Assembly: GCF_019430885.1 (NCBI RefSeq)
Contig: NZ_JAHYBZ010000004.1
Location: forward strand, 124,001 to 188,000
From: Roseomonas alba
GTDB lineage: Bacteria > Pseudomonadota > Alphaproteobacteria > Acetobacterales > Acetobacteraceae
Reading direction: 5' to 3'
DNA: 64,000 bases
Shown here piece after piece: positions 8,777-16,336 of the stretch. The first letter of the stretch is position 1; each line of letters opens with the position of its first letter. The notes below the pieces were generated by a model. That model was given only the letters and a program-made list of their open reading frames with translations, did no database searches and was not told where the DNA came from. A program made the position numbers and the translations under genes.

Positions 8777-9489
8777 GTCTCGAAAGCGGTCGCGTCGAAC
8801 ACCGCCTCCCTATCGACGCCAAACCAGAAGGCAACAGCGTCTGCGTCGCCCTTCTCCGCATGGAGCGCCTGGGCCAGCGCCGACGTCGGAACACCGCTCT
8901 TGGGGTCGATGGGCTCACCAAAGCGGCGGTGCGGATCGAGAACAACCCGCTTGTCGAGCCCAAGGGGATACCAGAGGACAGGCGCCCCATCGGGGCTGCG
9001 GACAACAATTTCTTGTCTCAACGATTGCTCTAAGACTTCCTCCATGGCGTGCTGGTACCGGAGAATATCTAGCACCACCTTGGGCTGCCGTTTCGGCTTC
9101 CGCCCTTTGCCATCCTGCCGCAGCGCCATGAATACGCGCCGTCCGTCCGTTCGGAAATTGACGCTTGCCAATGGATGCCGGACTTTGAGGATACGCCGCG
9201 CTTCAAATGCCACCCGCCGAACGACCTTCATGGGCACGCCTTGGTGGCGCATCTCCGCTACTGCCCACAATTCGAGGAGCCCTAGGAACGTCACGACCTT
9301 GTCGCTGCCGCCGAGACCAACATCGGCGATGACGATAGGTGCGGAGCGCGGCTGTCCCGCGTCCGCGGCCTCCGGACCAACGAGGTCCTCGACCGTGGCT
9401 AGCCGAAGCCGGGCAAGACGGGCCGCCTGAGGAAGCGTATAGACGCCGACCCCAACCGCATCCTCGCCTATGCGTTCAAGGAAACTCAT
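8758..9489 (-). CDS. VapB45-like antitoxin with HTH and DUF433-like region
   Basis: 243 residues. The N-terminus (YTLPQAARLARLRLATVEDLVG) looks like a helix-turn-helix of the VapB45/DUF433 type. The middle (VVTFLGLLELWAVAEMRHQG, then VRRVAFEARRILKVRHPLAS) matches the way these antitoxins are built. It is first in a two-gene minus-strand operon and its stop overlaps the toxin start. It should neutralise the PIN toxin and probably represses its own promoter, which would lie in 9490-9600. The family assignment is from recognition of sequence pattern, without a database search. Confidence 0.72.
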   Translation of the reverse strand: MSFLERIGEDAVGVGVYTLPQAARLARLRLATVEDLVGPEAADAGQPRSAPIVIADVGLGGSDKVVTFLGLLELWAVAEMRHQGVPMKVVRRVAFEARRILKVRHPLASVNFRTDGRRVFMALRQDGKGRKPKRQPKVVLDILRYQHAMEEVLEQSLRQEIVVRSPDGAPVLWYPLGLDKRVVLDPHRRFGEPIDPKSGVPTSALAQALHAEKGDADAVAFWFGVDREAVFDATAFETWLASR

Positions 9490-9747
9490 ACTGCCTTTCC
9501 GGCCGCTCCAATCCGTTCCGGAACGCTAGGCGTCCGGCCATTTTCAGTCCAGCGCCGCGCTGCGGTTTCCAAAATCGGCCGAGGATTCACGCGGGGATAT
9601 TCCGAGCCGCGCGCGCGGATTTCCCCCCGTCCCCCCCGCCCTGTGCCCCCGGACGCCTCCCGCGTGACGCACACTCCGCCGCCCCTTGGCAACCCACGCG
9701 CAATGCGGCGATCATGGGTTCACAAAGCCGGGAGATCGTTGCATCGG
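9490..9747. other. Intergenic region, probable divergent promoters
   Basis: 258 bases between the antitoxin gene (minus) and a small plus-strand gene. It contains a pyrimidine-rich run of C tracts (about 9623-9660) and a GCGCGCGCGG stretch. No gene is supported. Promoters for the antitoxin operon and the plus-strand genes are expected here but no clear boxes were identified. Confidence 0.35.
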
Positions 9748-10002
9748 ATGCGCGCACTATCACTGCTGGCCCCGCTGCTCTGCGGGGGATGCGTCGCGGC
9801 CTGGGGACAAAGCTACAATGTCGCCCTCGCCAACAGCCGATCCGTGGTCATTGAGTTCGATCCGGCGGTGGTGAACACGCCCGCCATGCTGCGGGCGGCT
9901 CAGGCGGAGTGCGACAAGCATGGGCGCGACGCAGTGCTGGACAGCGTCACGCGGGGGAACCTCGGGATCATGGTCAACACGTATCGATGCGAGAACAGAT
10001 GA
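9748..10002 (+). CDS. Small exported protein or lipoprotein, hypothetical
   Basis: 84 residues starting MRALSLLAPLLCGGCVAAW, a signal peptide with a poor lipobox (CGG-C). The mature part (SRSVVIEFDPAVVNTPAMLRAAQAECDKHG) ends with a Cys-containing NTYRCENR tail. I chose this start because a GGGAG ribosome site lies about 14 bases upstream and the signal peptide begins directly; an upstream in-frame start would add ~35 unlikely residues. Small proteins of this style, with one Cys in the body and one near the end, are common in alphaproteobacterial cell envelopes. Function unknown. Confidence 0.6.
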   Translation: MRALSLLAPLLCGGCVAAWGQSYNVALANSRSVVIEFDPAVVNTPAMLRAAQAECDKHGRDAVLDSVTRGNLGIMVNTYRCENR

Positions 10003-10008
10003 GGAGCC

Positions 10009-10503
10009 ATGGCTGACCCTATCGAGGCGTTCTTCACGGACGAGGTCGATCCCACCGTGCGCGAGTTCCTTTCCGATCTCCGCAGCGTTCGCCGTGCCCG
10101 GCTGGCCGCGATCATGCTCGTCCACACAGCCGATCACCTATGGCACGCGCGGCCAACGGCGCGAGCCGCGACGGGTAGCGAAGAAGCGTTCCGCGCGCTT
10201 CTATCCGCCGCACACGACTGCTTCCGCTTGCTTTGTGATATCGCGAACGCGAGCAAGCACGCGGTGCTTCGACCTCGTCCCGCAACAAGACCTCCCGCTT
10301 TGCTATCGCGTTCCGACCAAGTGGCGGAGGGATCACTTGGCTGGGACGAAGCACGGTATGACGAGGACAGGTGGGATAGCCCATCCCAGGTCGTCGCTTC
10401 GCTCGATGATGGTTCGTCACGCGGCGTTGAGGCGCCCATTCGTCAATGCCACGCGATGTGGTGCGCGTGTCTTGGGGTCAGTCTTCCTCCGCTTCCTAAA
10501 TAG
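10009..10503 (+). CDS. Hypothetical island protein
   Basis: 164 residues with no family recognised. The N-terminal 90 residues look like a compact helical domain (DEVDPTVREFLSDLRSVRRARLAAIMLVHTADHLWHA, then AHDCFRLLCDIANASKHAVL). The repeated His/Cys and the phrase DIANASKH resemble small cytosolic helical-bundle proteins, but this is not enough to assign a role. The C-terminal third looks loosely structured. It starts 6 bases after the preceding gene with GAGGAGCC as ribosome site, so the two are co-transcribed. Confidence 0.6.
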   Translation: MADPIEAFFTDEVDPTVREFLSDLRSVRRARLAAIMLVHTADHLWHARPTARAATGSEEAFRALLSAAHDCFRLLCDIANASKHAVLRPRPATRPPALLSRSDQVAEGSLGWDEARYDEDRWDSPSQVVASLDDGSSRGVEAPIRQCHAMWCACLGVSLPPLPK

Positions 10504-10524
10504 CGCACGGCGCCTTGTCATTTT

Positions 10525-10553
10525 CCCTCAATGAACGTTGAGGGATATTGACA
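10525..10553. promoter_or_regulatory. Palindrome CCCTCAA-N6-TTGAGGG next to a TTGACA box
   Basis: A perfect 7-bp inverted repeat (10525-10531 and 10538-10544) sits just before TTGACA at 10548-10553, in a stretch clearly poorer in GC than its surroundings. It lies 50 bases upstream of the serine recombinase gene. It could be an operator over a -35 box or part of a recombination site. No convincing -10 box was found at the right distance. Confidence 0.4.
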
Positions 10554-10605
10554 ATCACTACAAAGCGGAGTCGGATGCGCTCGCACCGCCCCGGAGCCTC
10601 GCACC

Positions 10606-11316
10606 GTGTCCATCGCCACGCCCCGCACCTTCATCTCCTACCTCCGCGTTTCGACGGCGCGGCAGGGCCGCAGCGGCCTTGGCATCGAAGCGCAGCAAGC
10701 GGCGATTGGCGCCTTCCTGCGCCCCGGCGACCACCTGCTGACGCCGCCCTATGTCGAGGTGGAAAGCGGACGGAAGGAAGACCGGCCGGAACTCGCGAAG
10801 GCTCTGGCCCGCTGCCGCGCCACTGGCGCGACCCTGCTGATCGCGAAGCTAGACCGCTTGGCCCGTGACGCGCACTTCCTGCTGGGACTTCAGAAGTCCG
10901 GCGTGGAGTTCATCGCGTGTGACCTGCCGAATGCGAACCGCCTGACCATAGGCATCCTGGCAATGGTCGCAGAGGAGGAGGCGCGGGCCATCAGCGCCCG
11001 CACGAAGGCCGCGCTCGCCGCCGCCAAGGCGCGCGGGAAGGTCCTCGGCGGCGTTCGGCCAGGTCAGCGAGTCCTGACCGCCGAGGACAGCAAGCGCGGC
11101 GCTGAGGCGGGCGTGGCGGTGCGCCAGCGGAACGCGGACCACGCAGCGCACCGCGTCCTGCCCCGTATCGAGGCCCTGCGCGCCGAGGGCGGGACCCTAG
11201 CCAGCATCGCCGCTAGCCTCGCCGCCGAGGGCATCCCCACGCCTCGCGGCGGAGCCGGATGGACCGCAACGGCTGTGCGCCGCGTCCTGCTCCGCGTGGG
11301 CACTGGGGCCGCGTGA
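10606..11316 (+). CDS. Serine recombinase (resolvase/invertase family)
   Basis: 236 residues. The N-terminal catalytic domain contains the nucleophile Ser in YLRVSTARQGRSGLGIEAQQ (Ser16), the arginine-bearing LIAKLDRLARD, and the long helix EEEARAISARTKAALAAAKARG. A C-terminal helix-turn-helix follows (GGTLASIAASLAAEGIPTPRG and WTATAVRRVLLR), matching the Recombinase-type DNA-binding end of short resolvases. It catalyses DNA strand exchange through a phosphoserine link. The start is GTG at 10606. In this island it could invert or resolve a DNA segment, or act as an accessory to the tyrosine integrase; no obvious target repeat was found. Confidence 0.9.
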   Translation: MSIATPRTFISYLRVSTARQGRSGLGIEAQQAAIGAFLRPGDHLLTPPYVEVESGRKEDRPELAKALARCRATGATLLIAKLDRLARDAHFLLGLQKSGVEFIACDLPNANRLTIGILAMVAEEEARAISARTKAALAAAKARGKVLGGVRPGQRVLTAEDSKRGAEAGVAVRQRNADHAAHRVLPRIEALRAEGGTLASIAASLAAEGIPTPRGGAGWTATAVRRVLLRVGTGAA

Positions 11317-11609
11317 TGCGCATCGGCCTATCCGCTTCCTTCGCCCGCCGCCATCCACCTACCGCCTCCGCGGAGGTCATCCAGGCCGCTCGTGCGGCCC
11401 GCGCCGCAGCCGCCGCGTTGGCCCATGCGGAGGATCGCGAGGCGGTTCCCTGCGAGGCCGTCGTGAACGACGCGCCGACAGTCGGCGGGTTCTATCCGGA
11501 GCCCGTGCGCGATCCGCCACGCACAGCACGACGCGACCCGGTGGCGCTTGGAGTGGTCGCCCAAGCCGCCGCGGCTGTGCTGCTCGCCGCGCTCGCCTTC
11601 GTGCTCTGA
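11316..11609 (+). CDS. Small hypothetical protein with a C-terminal membrane helix
   Basis: 97 residues. Its ATG overlaps the stop of the recombinase gene (TGATG), so translation is probably coupled. The N-terminal half is Ala/Arg-rich and helical (EVIQAARAARAAAAALAHAED); the last ~20 residues (VVAQAAAAVLLAALAFVL) form a single hydrophobic segment reaching the C-terminus, as in a tail-anchored protein. No family recognised. A longer in-frame start at 11259 would overlap the recombinase end and is less likely. Confidence 0.55.
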   Translation: MRIGLSASFARRHPPTASAEVIQAARAARAAAAALAHAEDREAVPCEAVVNDAPTVGGFYPEPVRDPPRTARRDPVALGVVAQAAAAVLLAALAFVL

Positions 11610-11630
11610 CGGCGGCGGTAGCGGAGGCGC

Positions 11631-11864
11631 CTAGCGCTCCGACAGCCACACCCTCGCCGAGCCCCGCGTCCCGCACTCCCTGCACCGAAGCAGCCGCGCC
11701 AGGTCGCGCAACCGACACGTCGCCTTCCCATAGTCGAACGGACCGAGCGCGGTGCGGTGGCCGCATCGGCAAGCCACCGCAACCCATTGCCCGGCCTCGG
11801 CGGCGGCATGGGCTGGGGCGTCAATCATGGCTGCCTCTCCCCGTCGCGGCTTCATCGGGGCCAT
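11631..11864 (-). CDS. Small zinc-ribbon-like protein
   Basis: 77 residues (or 65 if it starts at the ATG at 11828). Four cysteines in pairs, CRCGHRTALGPFDYGKATC and later LLRCRECGTRG, suggest a zinc ribbon with an intervening helix (RLRDLARLLR). Such proteins occur in phage-like regions of related bacteria, but the function is unknown. The gene reads opposite to the main island genes and overlaps the end of the next minus-strand gene by 13 bases. Confidence 0.5.
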   Translation of the reverse strand: MAPMKPRRGEAAMIDAPAHAAAEAGQWVAVACRCGHRTALGPFDYGKATCRLRDLARLLRCRECGTRGSARVWLSER

Positions 11865-12166
11865 TTTCTGGCGACCTTCCCAAAGCCCACCCGCCGCCCG
11901 ACGCCGCGAGCCACCCGAGGTCGCGGCGGCGCCCCGCTTCCTTCGTGCTCCCCGAGCATGTCCGCAACGGCGCCGTCGATCATCGCTAGAGGCAGCGCCG
12001 GATGGCGGGCCAGTAGGACCGCCCGCACGTCCTCCGCCACGGCGCCGGGGCCACAGCCCCGAGCAAGTGCTGCCTCCCGCACGTGCTCTATTCGGCGAAG
12101 CGTTCCCTCATCCGGCCACGCGGGAGACGCGCGACCGGCCGGGCAGAGCGGCGGTGGGATCGACAT
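11852..12166 (-). CDS. Hypothetical island protein (minus strand)
   Basis: 104 residues from the ATG at 12166. The central part (DEGTLRRIEHVREAALARGCGPGAVAEDVRAVLLARHP) reads as a helical protein with sensible amino-acid use, followed by a basic tail. No clear ribosome site is seen and opposite-strand frames overlap it, so confidence is limited. Its end overlaps the zinc-ribbon-like gene, suggesting a two-gene unit. Confidence 0.45.
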   Translation of the reverse strand: MSIPPPLCPAGRASPAWPDEGTLRRIEHVREAALARGCGPGAVAEDVRAVLLARHPALPLAMIDGAVADMLGEHEGSGAPPRPRVARGVGRRVGFGKVARKWPR

Positions 12167-12305
12167 GTCGAGAGCATGGCGGAGTGAGGGGAACGAATCA
12201 AGAACCTGCTGACCAGCGGGCCGCCTTCGCCGCCCCTCTCCGTCTCCCAATGATCTGCCCGCCGCGCGCGTGGCGATACGAACCCAGCAAGAAGGAAGCC
12301 GCCTG

Positions 12306-13076
12306 ATGTCCACCACCCCGAACAGCCTGTTCGTGTTCCCCGAGACCGGCCAGCCGATCCGGGTCGCGATGTGCGCTGATACCCCCTGGTTCGTCGCTGC
12401 GGATGTGTGCGCAGTCCTGGGAATGGACACCATCCAGGGAACCCACAAATGGCTGGTTGGGATTGCGGCTGATGAGAAGCGGCTCGCGACCACCGCGACT
12501 GACCCACAGATATTCCGTGGGTCAAAGGCGCGGTCTGCCACTCTTCTGTCCGAGAGCGGCCTCTACAAGCTGATCATGCGCTCCGACAAGCCGGAGGCCC
12601 GCCCGTTCCAGAATTGGGTCACCCGCGACGTCCTCCCGGCGATCCGCAAGGACGGAGCCTATGTCCGGGGCGAGGAACTCCTCAAGCCGGGCGTCGTCGA
12701 GACCCTCGACCTGAACGACCTCGACGCCCTGCGGGACCGCATCGAGACCCTGCTGCAGCGGAAGGCCGAGCTGCTGGAGAAGCGGCTGGCCGAGGAACAG
12801 GCCCGGCGCGAGGCCGCCGAGGCGAAGGTCGCCGAACAGGCCCCCGCTGTGGCCGTGTTCGAGGACCACTATGAGAAGGCCGCCCGCCAGTCCGTCTCGG
12901 CGTTCGCGCGGACCCTCGACGCCCTGCGACCGGATCGAGCGCTTCCCGAAACCGAAGGCGGAGCGCCTCGTCTGCGGCGCAGCGCTTTAGTCCGACCTAC
13001 CACCGAGAACCGAGGCCATGCGTTCGCCACCACGCGCGCATCTGCGAGCCCCTGTTTGTTCAGTCTGAAATTCTGA
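12306..13076 (+). CDS. Bro-N family phage antirepressor-like protein
   Basis: 256 residues. The N-terminal ~115 residues are a Bro-N domain: LFVFPETGQPIRVAMCADTPWFVAADVCAVLG, a GTHKWL loop, LLSESGLYKLIMRSDKPEARPFQNWVTRDVLPAIRKDGAYV. A coiled coil follows (about residues 138-185), then EDHYEKAARQSVSAFARTLDAL. After about residue 210 the sequence no longer looks like a folded domain, and the +1 frame offers a short alternative (DRIERFPKPKAERL, stop near 12989), so the C-terminus may be frameshifted or eroded. Ribosome site AAGGAAG precedes the ATG. Such proteins counter phage repressors or bind DNA. Confidence 0.85.
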   Translation: MSTTPNSLFVFPETGQPIRVAMCADTPWFVAADVCAVLGMDTIQGTHKWLVGIAADEKRLATTATDPQIFRGSKARSATLLSESGLYKLIMRSDKPEARPFQNWVTRDVLPAIRKDGAYVRGEELLKPGVVETLDLNDLDALRDRIETLLQRKAELLEKRLAEEQARREAAEAKVAEQAPAVAVFEDHYEKAARQSVSAFARTLDALRPDRALPETEGGAPRLRRSALVRPTTENRGHAFATTRASASPCLFSLKF

Positions 13077-13087
13077 AGGACCCCTCC

Positions 13088-13312
13088 ATGCTCCCGTTGC
13101 CCACCTATCCGACCATCTCCATCCGCTCGACGCAGGAAGATGCTGCGAACCTCGGCGCAGTCGCCGACGCACTTCGCGCGGCTACTCGCCGATCCTTCCT
13201 TCCGGCCACTGAGGCCATCCGCTCTGCGCTCCGCGCCGCCGCCATCCTGGCCCGCCGTGGGGAACTCGACGGCATCCTTCGCGCCTATCGCGCCGACCTC
13301 GCTGGAGGCTGA
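13088..13312 (+). CDS. Small hypothetical protein
   Basis: 74 residues, with AGGA ribosome site 9 bases before the ATG and 11 bases after the antirepressor gene, so probably in the same transcript. The sequence is mostly helical (EDAANLGAVADALRAATRRSFLPATEAIRSALRAAAILARRGELDGIL) and could be a small DNA-binding or adaptor protein, but no family is recognised. The 236 bases after it hold no gene I can support. Confidence 0.5.
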   Translation: MLPLPTYPTISIRSTQEDAANLGAVADALRAATRRSFLPATEAIRSALRAAAILARRGELDGILRAYRADLAGG

Positions 13313-13548
13313 TCGCGCGGCCTCCCTGCCGCCCCTCATGGGCCGCCGCCACGCGGTCTCAGAAGCCCGCTGACGACTCCTGGCGCTCCACTGCACGCCC
13401 ACAGCGGCCCTGCCATCAATCGGCGCCCTGAGTCTCCCCAGGCCAGCCATAGGCCATTCCCTCCGCACACCGCACGCCCGGCGCCGCGGCCCTTCAACGG
13501 GCGCTGCGCGCTGTCGCGCATCCCCGCGCCGACACAAGGACCACCTCC

Positions 13549-13806
13549 ATGCAAACCCGCCATCTCGTCGTCACCGCCCGCCCGTACTCCGAGACCACGA
13601 AGCCCGCCGAGGGCGTCCATACGCACGCCGTTGCGGCGGGCGACACGCTGTTCCTCGTGACCGCGGATGGCCCGGACGCGGCGGCCGTTCTCGACGCCCT
13701 CGATCCGCTCGACATCGAGCCCCTGCGCGACCGCATCGGCACGCTGCTTCATCGCGGCAACGCGACGCTTGCCGACATGGCGAAGCGCGACGGCGCGGCG
13801 TCCTGA
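13549..13806 (+). CDS. Small hypothetical island protein sharing a motif with the antirepressor
   Basis: 85 residues. Residues ~50-72 (LDPLDIEPLRDRIGTLLHR) closely resemble the antirepressor segment LDLNDLDALRDRIETLLQR, which suggests both genes carry pieces of one ancestral module. The N-terminal part looks like a small beta-rich fold (HLVVTARPYSETTKP, DTLFLVTADGPDA). Ribosome site AAGGA precedes the ATG. It ends 19 bases before the large structural-type gene. Function unknown. Confidence 0.55.
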   Translation: MQTRHLVVTARPYSETTKPAEGVHTHAVAAGDTLFLVTADGPDAAAVLDALDPLDIEPLRDRIGTLLHRGNATLADMAKRDGAAS

Positions 13807-13825
13807 CGCGGCATAAGGAATCACC

Positions 13826-16177
13826 ATGTCCGGCACTCGCCTTCAGGCCCTCCAATCCGCCTTCGCGGGCTTCGGGGGCGCCTTCACGTCCATTGGCACC
13901 ATGATCCGCTCGGCCCAGGAGCAGGAGCAGATCGAGGCCCGCGTCGACCACCAGGTCGCGATGATCGGCATCCAGCGCGACAACGAACGCGCCGGCAATC
14001 AGGCCGCTGCCGATGCCAACGCCGGGCGCCCTGCGGACCCCGCTATGTCCGAACAGCGGGTCTACCGTGAGACCTTCGCCGCGGTCTCCGGGCAGCGCCA
14101 GGGCTTCGCGCTGGCCGACCGCTGGCGCAGCGAGGTCTATGACCGCACGCCCATCGGCGGGGACCTCCGCGCGGCCACCGACGAATGGCTCCGCTCGACC
14201 GTGGGCCGGGGCTCCGGCGATCCGACCTTCGACCGCCATGCGATGGACGTCCTGTCCCGCGCGGTCGACCGCGGCATGGCGTCCCACCGTGACGAAGGCG
14301 CCCGCGCCGTCACCGAGCAAGGCGCGGAGAACCTCCGGGGCCTCATCGGGCGGGCCGTCTCGTCCGGCGATTGGACCCCCGATGACATCGGCCGGTGGAC
14401 CTCCACTGCGGCCGTCCTGAACCGGGGCGACAGGAACCGGGCCCAGGCGTTCGTCACGGGTGCCATCGAACAGGCCGTCCGCACGGGCGACGAGGCCGGG
14501 GCCCAGCGTCTCCTCACCGCACTTCAGCAGGAAGGCAGCGGGCGCGAGGGGCGGTCCTGGCGGGCCGACAACGAGCAAGCCTATGTGGCCCTCGAAGGCC
14601 GCCTCATGGAACGCGTGCGGCACACCCGCACCGTCGCCGGTCAGGCCGCCTACAACCAGATCGAGGACCGCATCGCCCAGGCCCGCACGCCGGGCGAGCT
14701 GGTGGCGCTACAGGAAGACATCGAGCGGGTCCACGGGCAGTACGGCGGCGTGGAAGATCGCCAGCGCGTTCAGCGCGCCTTGGCCACCCGCCTCGGCCCG
14801 CTGGTCCGCCAGCAGGAACACGTCAACCAGATCCGCGAATGGGCGGCGGGCGCCGGCTCGCCCGACCCCTCCGTCGTGCGCCAGCACATCGACGCGTTCC
14901 TGGCGACCGTCCCGACGAACCCTCAGGACCCGTCCGCGGGCCAGGGCATCGGGATCGCCAATGCGCCCGAGCGCACGGGCACTCTGGTCGCCCGCCTCGG
15001 CGCCGTCAGCGACACCATGGGTGCCCAGCTTCGCACCCTGCTGGCCGACACCGCGAACCCCGATGGACAGGCTGCGGCGATCCGCTTCCTGCGCACCGTC
15101 GAGGGCGCCCGTGGCGGGTCCCGCGACTTCGCCCTGACGCTGATCCCCGAGGAACACCGCGGGGCCTACCGCGTCATCAGCGACATGCTCACCAGCACGA
15201 ACCTGCCGGTGGAGCGCGTCGTCGAGCGCATCGGCGCGCTCGGCGGGAATGACGTGGAGCGCAATCTCCACGAGACCACCTGGCAGCGGCTCTACCCGCG
15301 CGAGGACAACCAAGCGAAGGCCGAGGAGCGGATGCGGAGGCAGATCGCTCAGGGCCTCCGCGAGCACGTCGGGAACAGCGGCTCCTTCTGGTCGGGCAAC
15401 ACTGCCATCACGGTCGACGGCGCGCTGCAAGGTGCGCTCGAAGCCAACGCCCACACCGCCGCGGTCTATGCGCGGCAGATCGGCGCCGACGTTGACCAAG
15501 CGGTGCGCGGGTCCATCCGCGACCTCCAGGGCCGTGTGGACCTCCTGCCGCTCCCCGATGGGTCCGCTCGTGCGGTGCTCCGGCGGGACGGCGTGGGGCG
15601 CGACGGGACGGTCACGCCGGTTCATGCCGATGGGGCCCCTCGGGTCCGCGGCGGGATCAACGTGCGGAACCCGGCGACCGGGCGCGACGAGAACACGCTG
15701 GAGACGGCGCGCGAGGACATGCAGATGGGCGCGCAGGTGTTCAACGGGCTGGTCGCCGATGGCGGTCGCCTGGGCCTTGGAGACGATCCGCGAATGGCTG
15801 CCATGGGGCTTCGGCCGGTGGTCCATAGCGGGAACCGCGACCACATCTCCGGCGCCGTGGTCCTCCAGGGCGGCGACGAAGTGGACCTCGGCGGCGAGCG
15901 CGTGCGTCTCCCGACCAATCCCGAGGAAGCCGCGCGGATCATCACCGAGCGCATCCGCGCAGTCGAGGGGCGGCCCCAGGACGCGGGTGGATATGGCGGA
16001 ACGATGGCTGGGACCAATGGCTCCGAGACGCGCTTCCGCATCATCCCGGAGCAGACCGCCGTGAACGGCCAGTCCGTCACCCTCTACCGCCTCGCCTACC
16101 GCTTCGGCTTCCGTGACCGGCAGATCACTGCCGAGGAGCGGGCCGCAATGCACCAGAACAGGAACGCGGCGCCGTGA
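13826..16177 (+). CDS. Large helical protein resembling a podovirus internal virion (ejection) protein
   Basis: 783 residues, the largest gene of the island, led by a TAAGGAA ribosome site. There is no signal peptide; most of the protein is predicted-helical and rich in Arg, Asp and Gln. Size, composition and stretches such as RQIAQGLREHVGNSGSFW and the C-terminal FRIIPEQTAVNGQSVTLYRLAY are in the style of T7-type internal core proteins (gp15), which are ejected into the host with DNA. This is pattern similarity only and no homology could be tested. If correct, it is odd that no capsid, portal or tail gene accompanies it. Confidence 0.5.
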   Translation: MSGTRLQALQSAFAGFGGAFTSIGTMIRSAQEQEQIEARVDHQVAMIGIQRDNERAGNQAAADANAGRPADPAMSEQRVYRETFAAVSGQRQGFALADRWRSEVYDRTPIGGDLRAATDEWLRSTVGRGSGDPTFDRHAMDVLSRAVDRGMASHRDEGARAVTEQGAENLRGLIGRAVSSGDWTPDDIGRWTSTAAVLNRGDRNRAQAFVTGAIEQAVRTGDEAGAQRLLTALQQEGSGREGRSWRADNEQAYVALEGRLMERVRHTRTVAGQAAYNQIEDRIAQARTPGELVALQEDIERVHGQYGGVEDRQRVQRALATRLGPLVRQQEHVNQIREWAAGAGSPDPSVVRQHIDAFLATVPTNPQDPSAGQGIGIANAPERTGTLVARLGAVSDTMGAQLRTLLADTANPDGQAAAIRFLRTVEGARGGSRDFALTLIPEEHRGAYRVISDMLTSTNLPVERVVERIGALGGNDVERNLHETTWQRLYPREDNQAKAEERMRRQIAQGLREHVGNSGSFWSGNTAITVDGALQGALEANAHTAAVYARQIGADVDQAVRGSIRDLQGRVDLLPLPDGSARAVLRRDGVGRDGTVTPVHADGAPRVRGGINVRNPATGRDENTLETAREDMQMGAQVFNGLVADGGRLGLGDDPRMAAMGLRPVVHSGNRDHISGAVVLQGGDEVDLGGERVRLPTNPEEAARIITERIRAVEGRPQDAGGYGGTMAGTNGSETRFRIIPEQTAVNGQSVTLYRLAYRFGFRDRQITAEERAAMHQNRNAAP

Positions 16178-16183
16178 AGCCTC

Positions 16184-16208
16184 CAGGGAGCCCATAGGCG
16201 GCTCCCTG
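16184..16208 (+). terminator. Hairpin after the large island gene
   Basis: A perfect 9-bp stem CAGGGAGCC / GGCTCCCTG with a 7-base loop begins 7 bases after the stop codon. No T tract follows, so it may be a weak terminator or a 3' end stabiliser. Confidence 0.5.
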
Positions 16209-16336
16209 CACCTGGCCGCTCCCCAGTCGAGGGGGCGGCCGACATCGCCTCTCCGAACTTCCCAGCCCGCCACGGGGCATCCCATCGCCACCCCGCCGTG
16301 GCGCGCGGGACGTGCGCGAAACGTCAGGACGATCAC

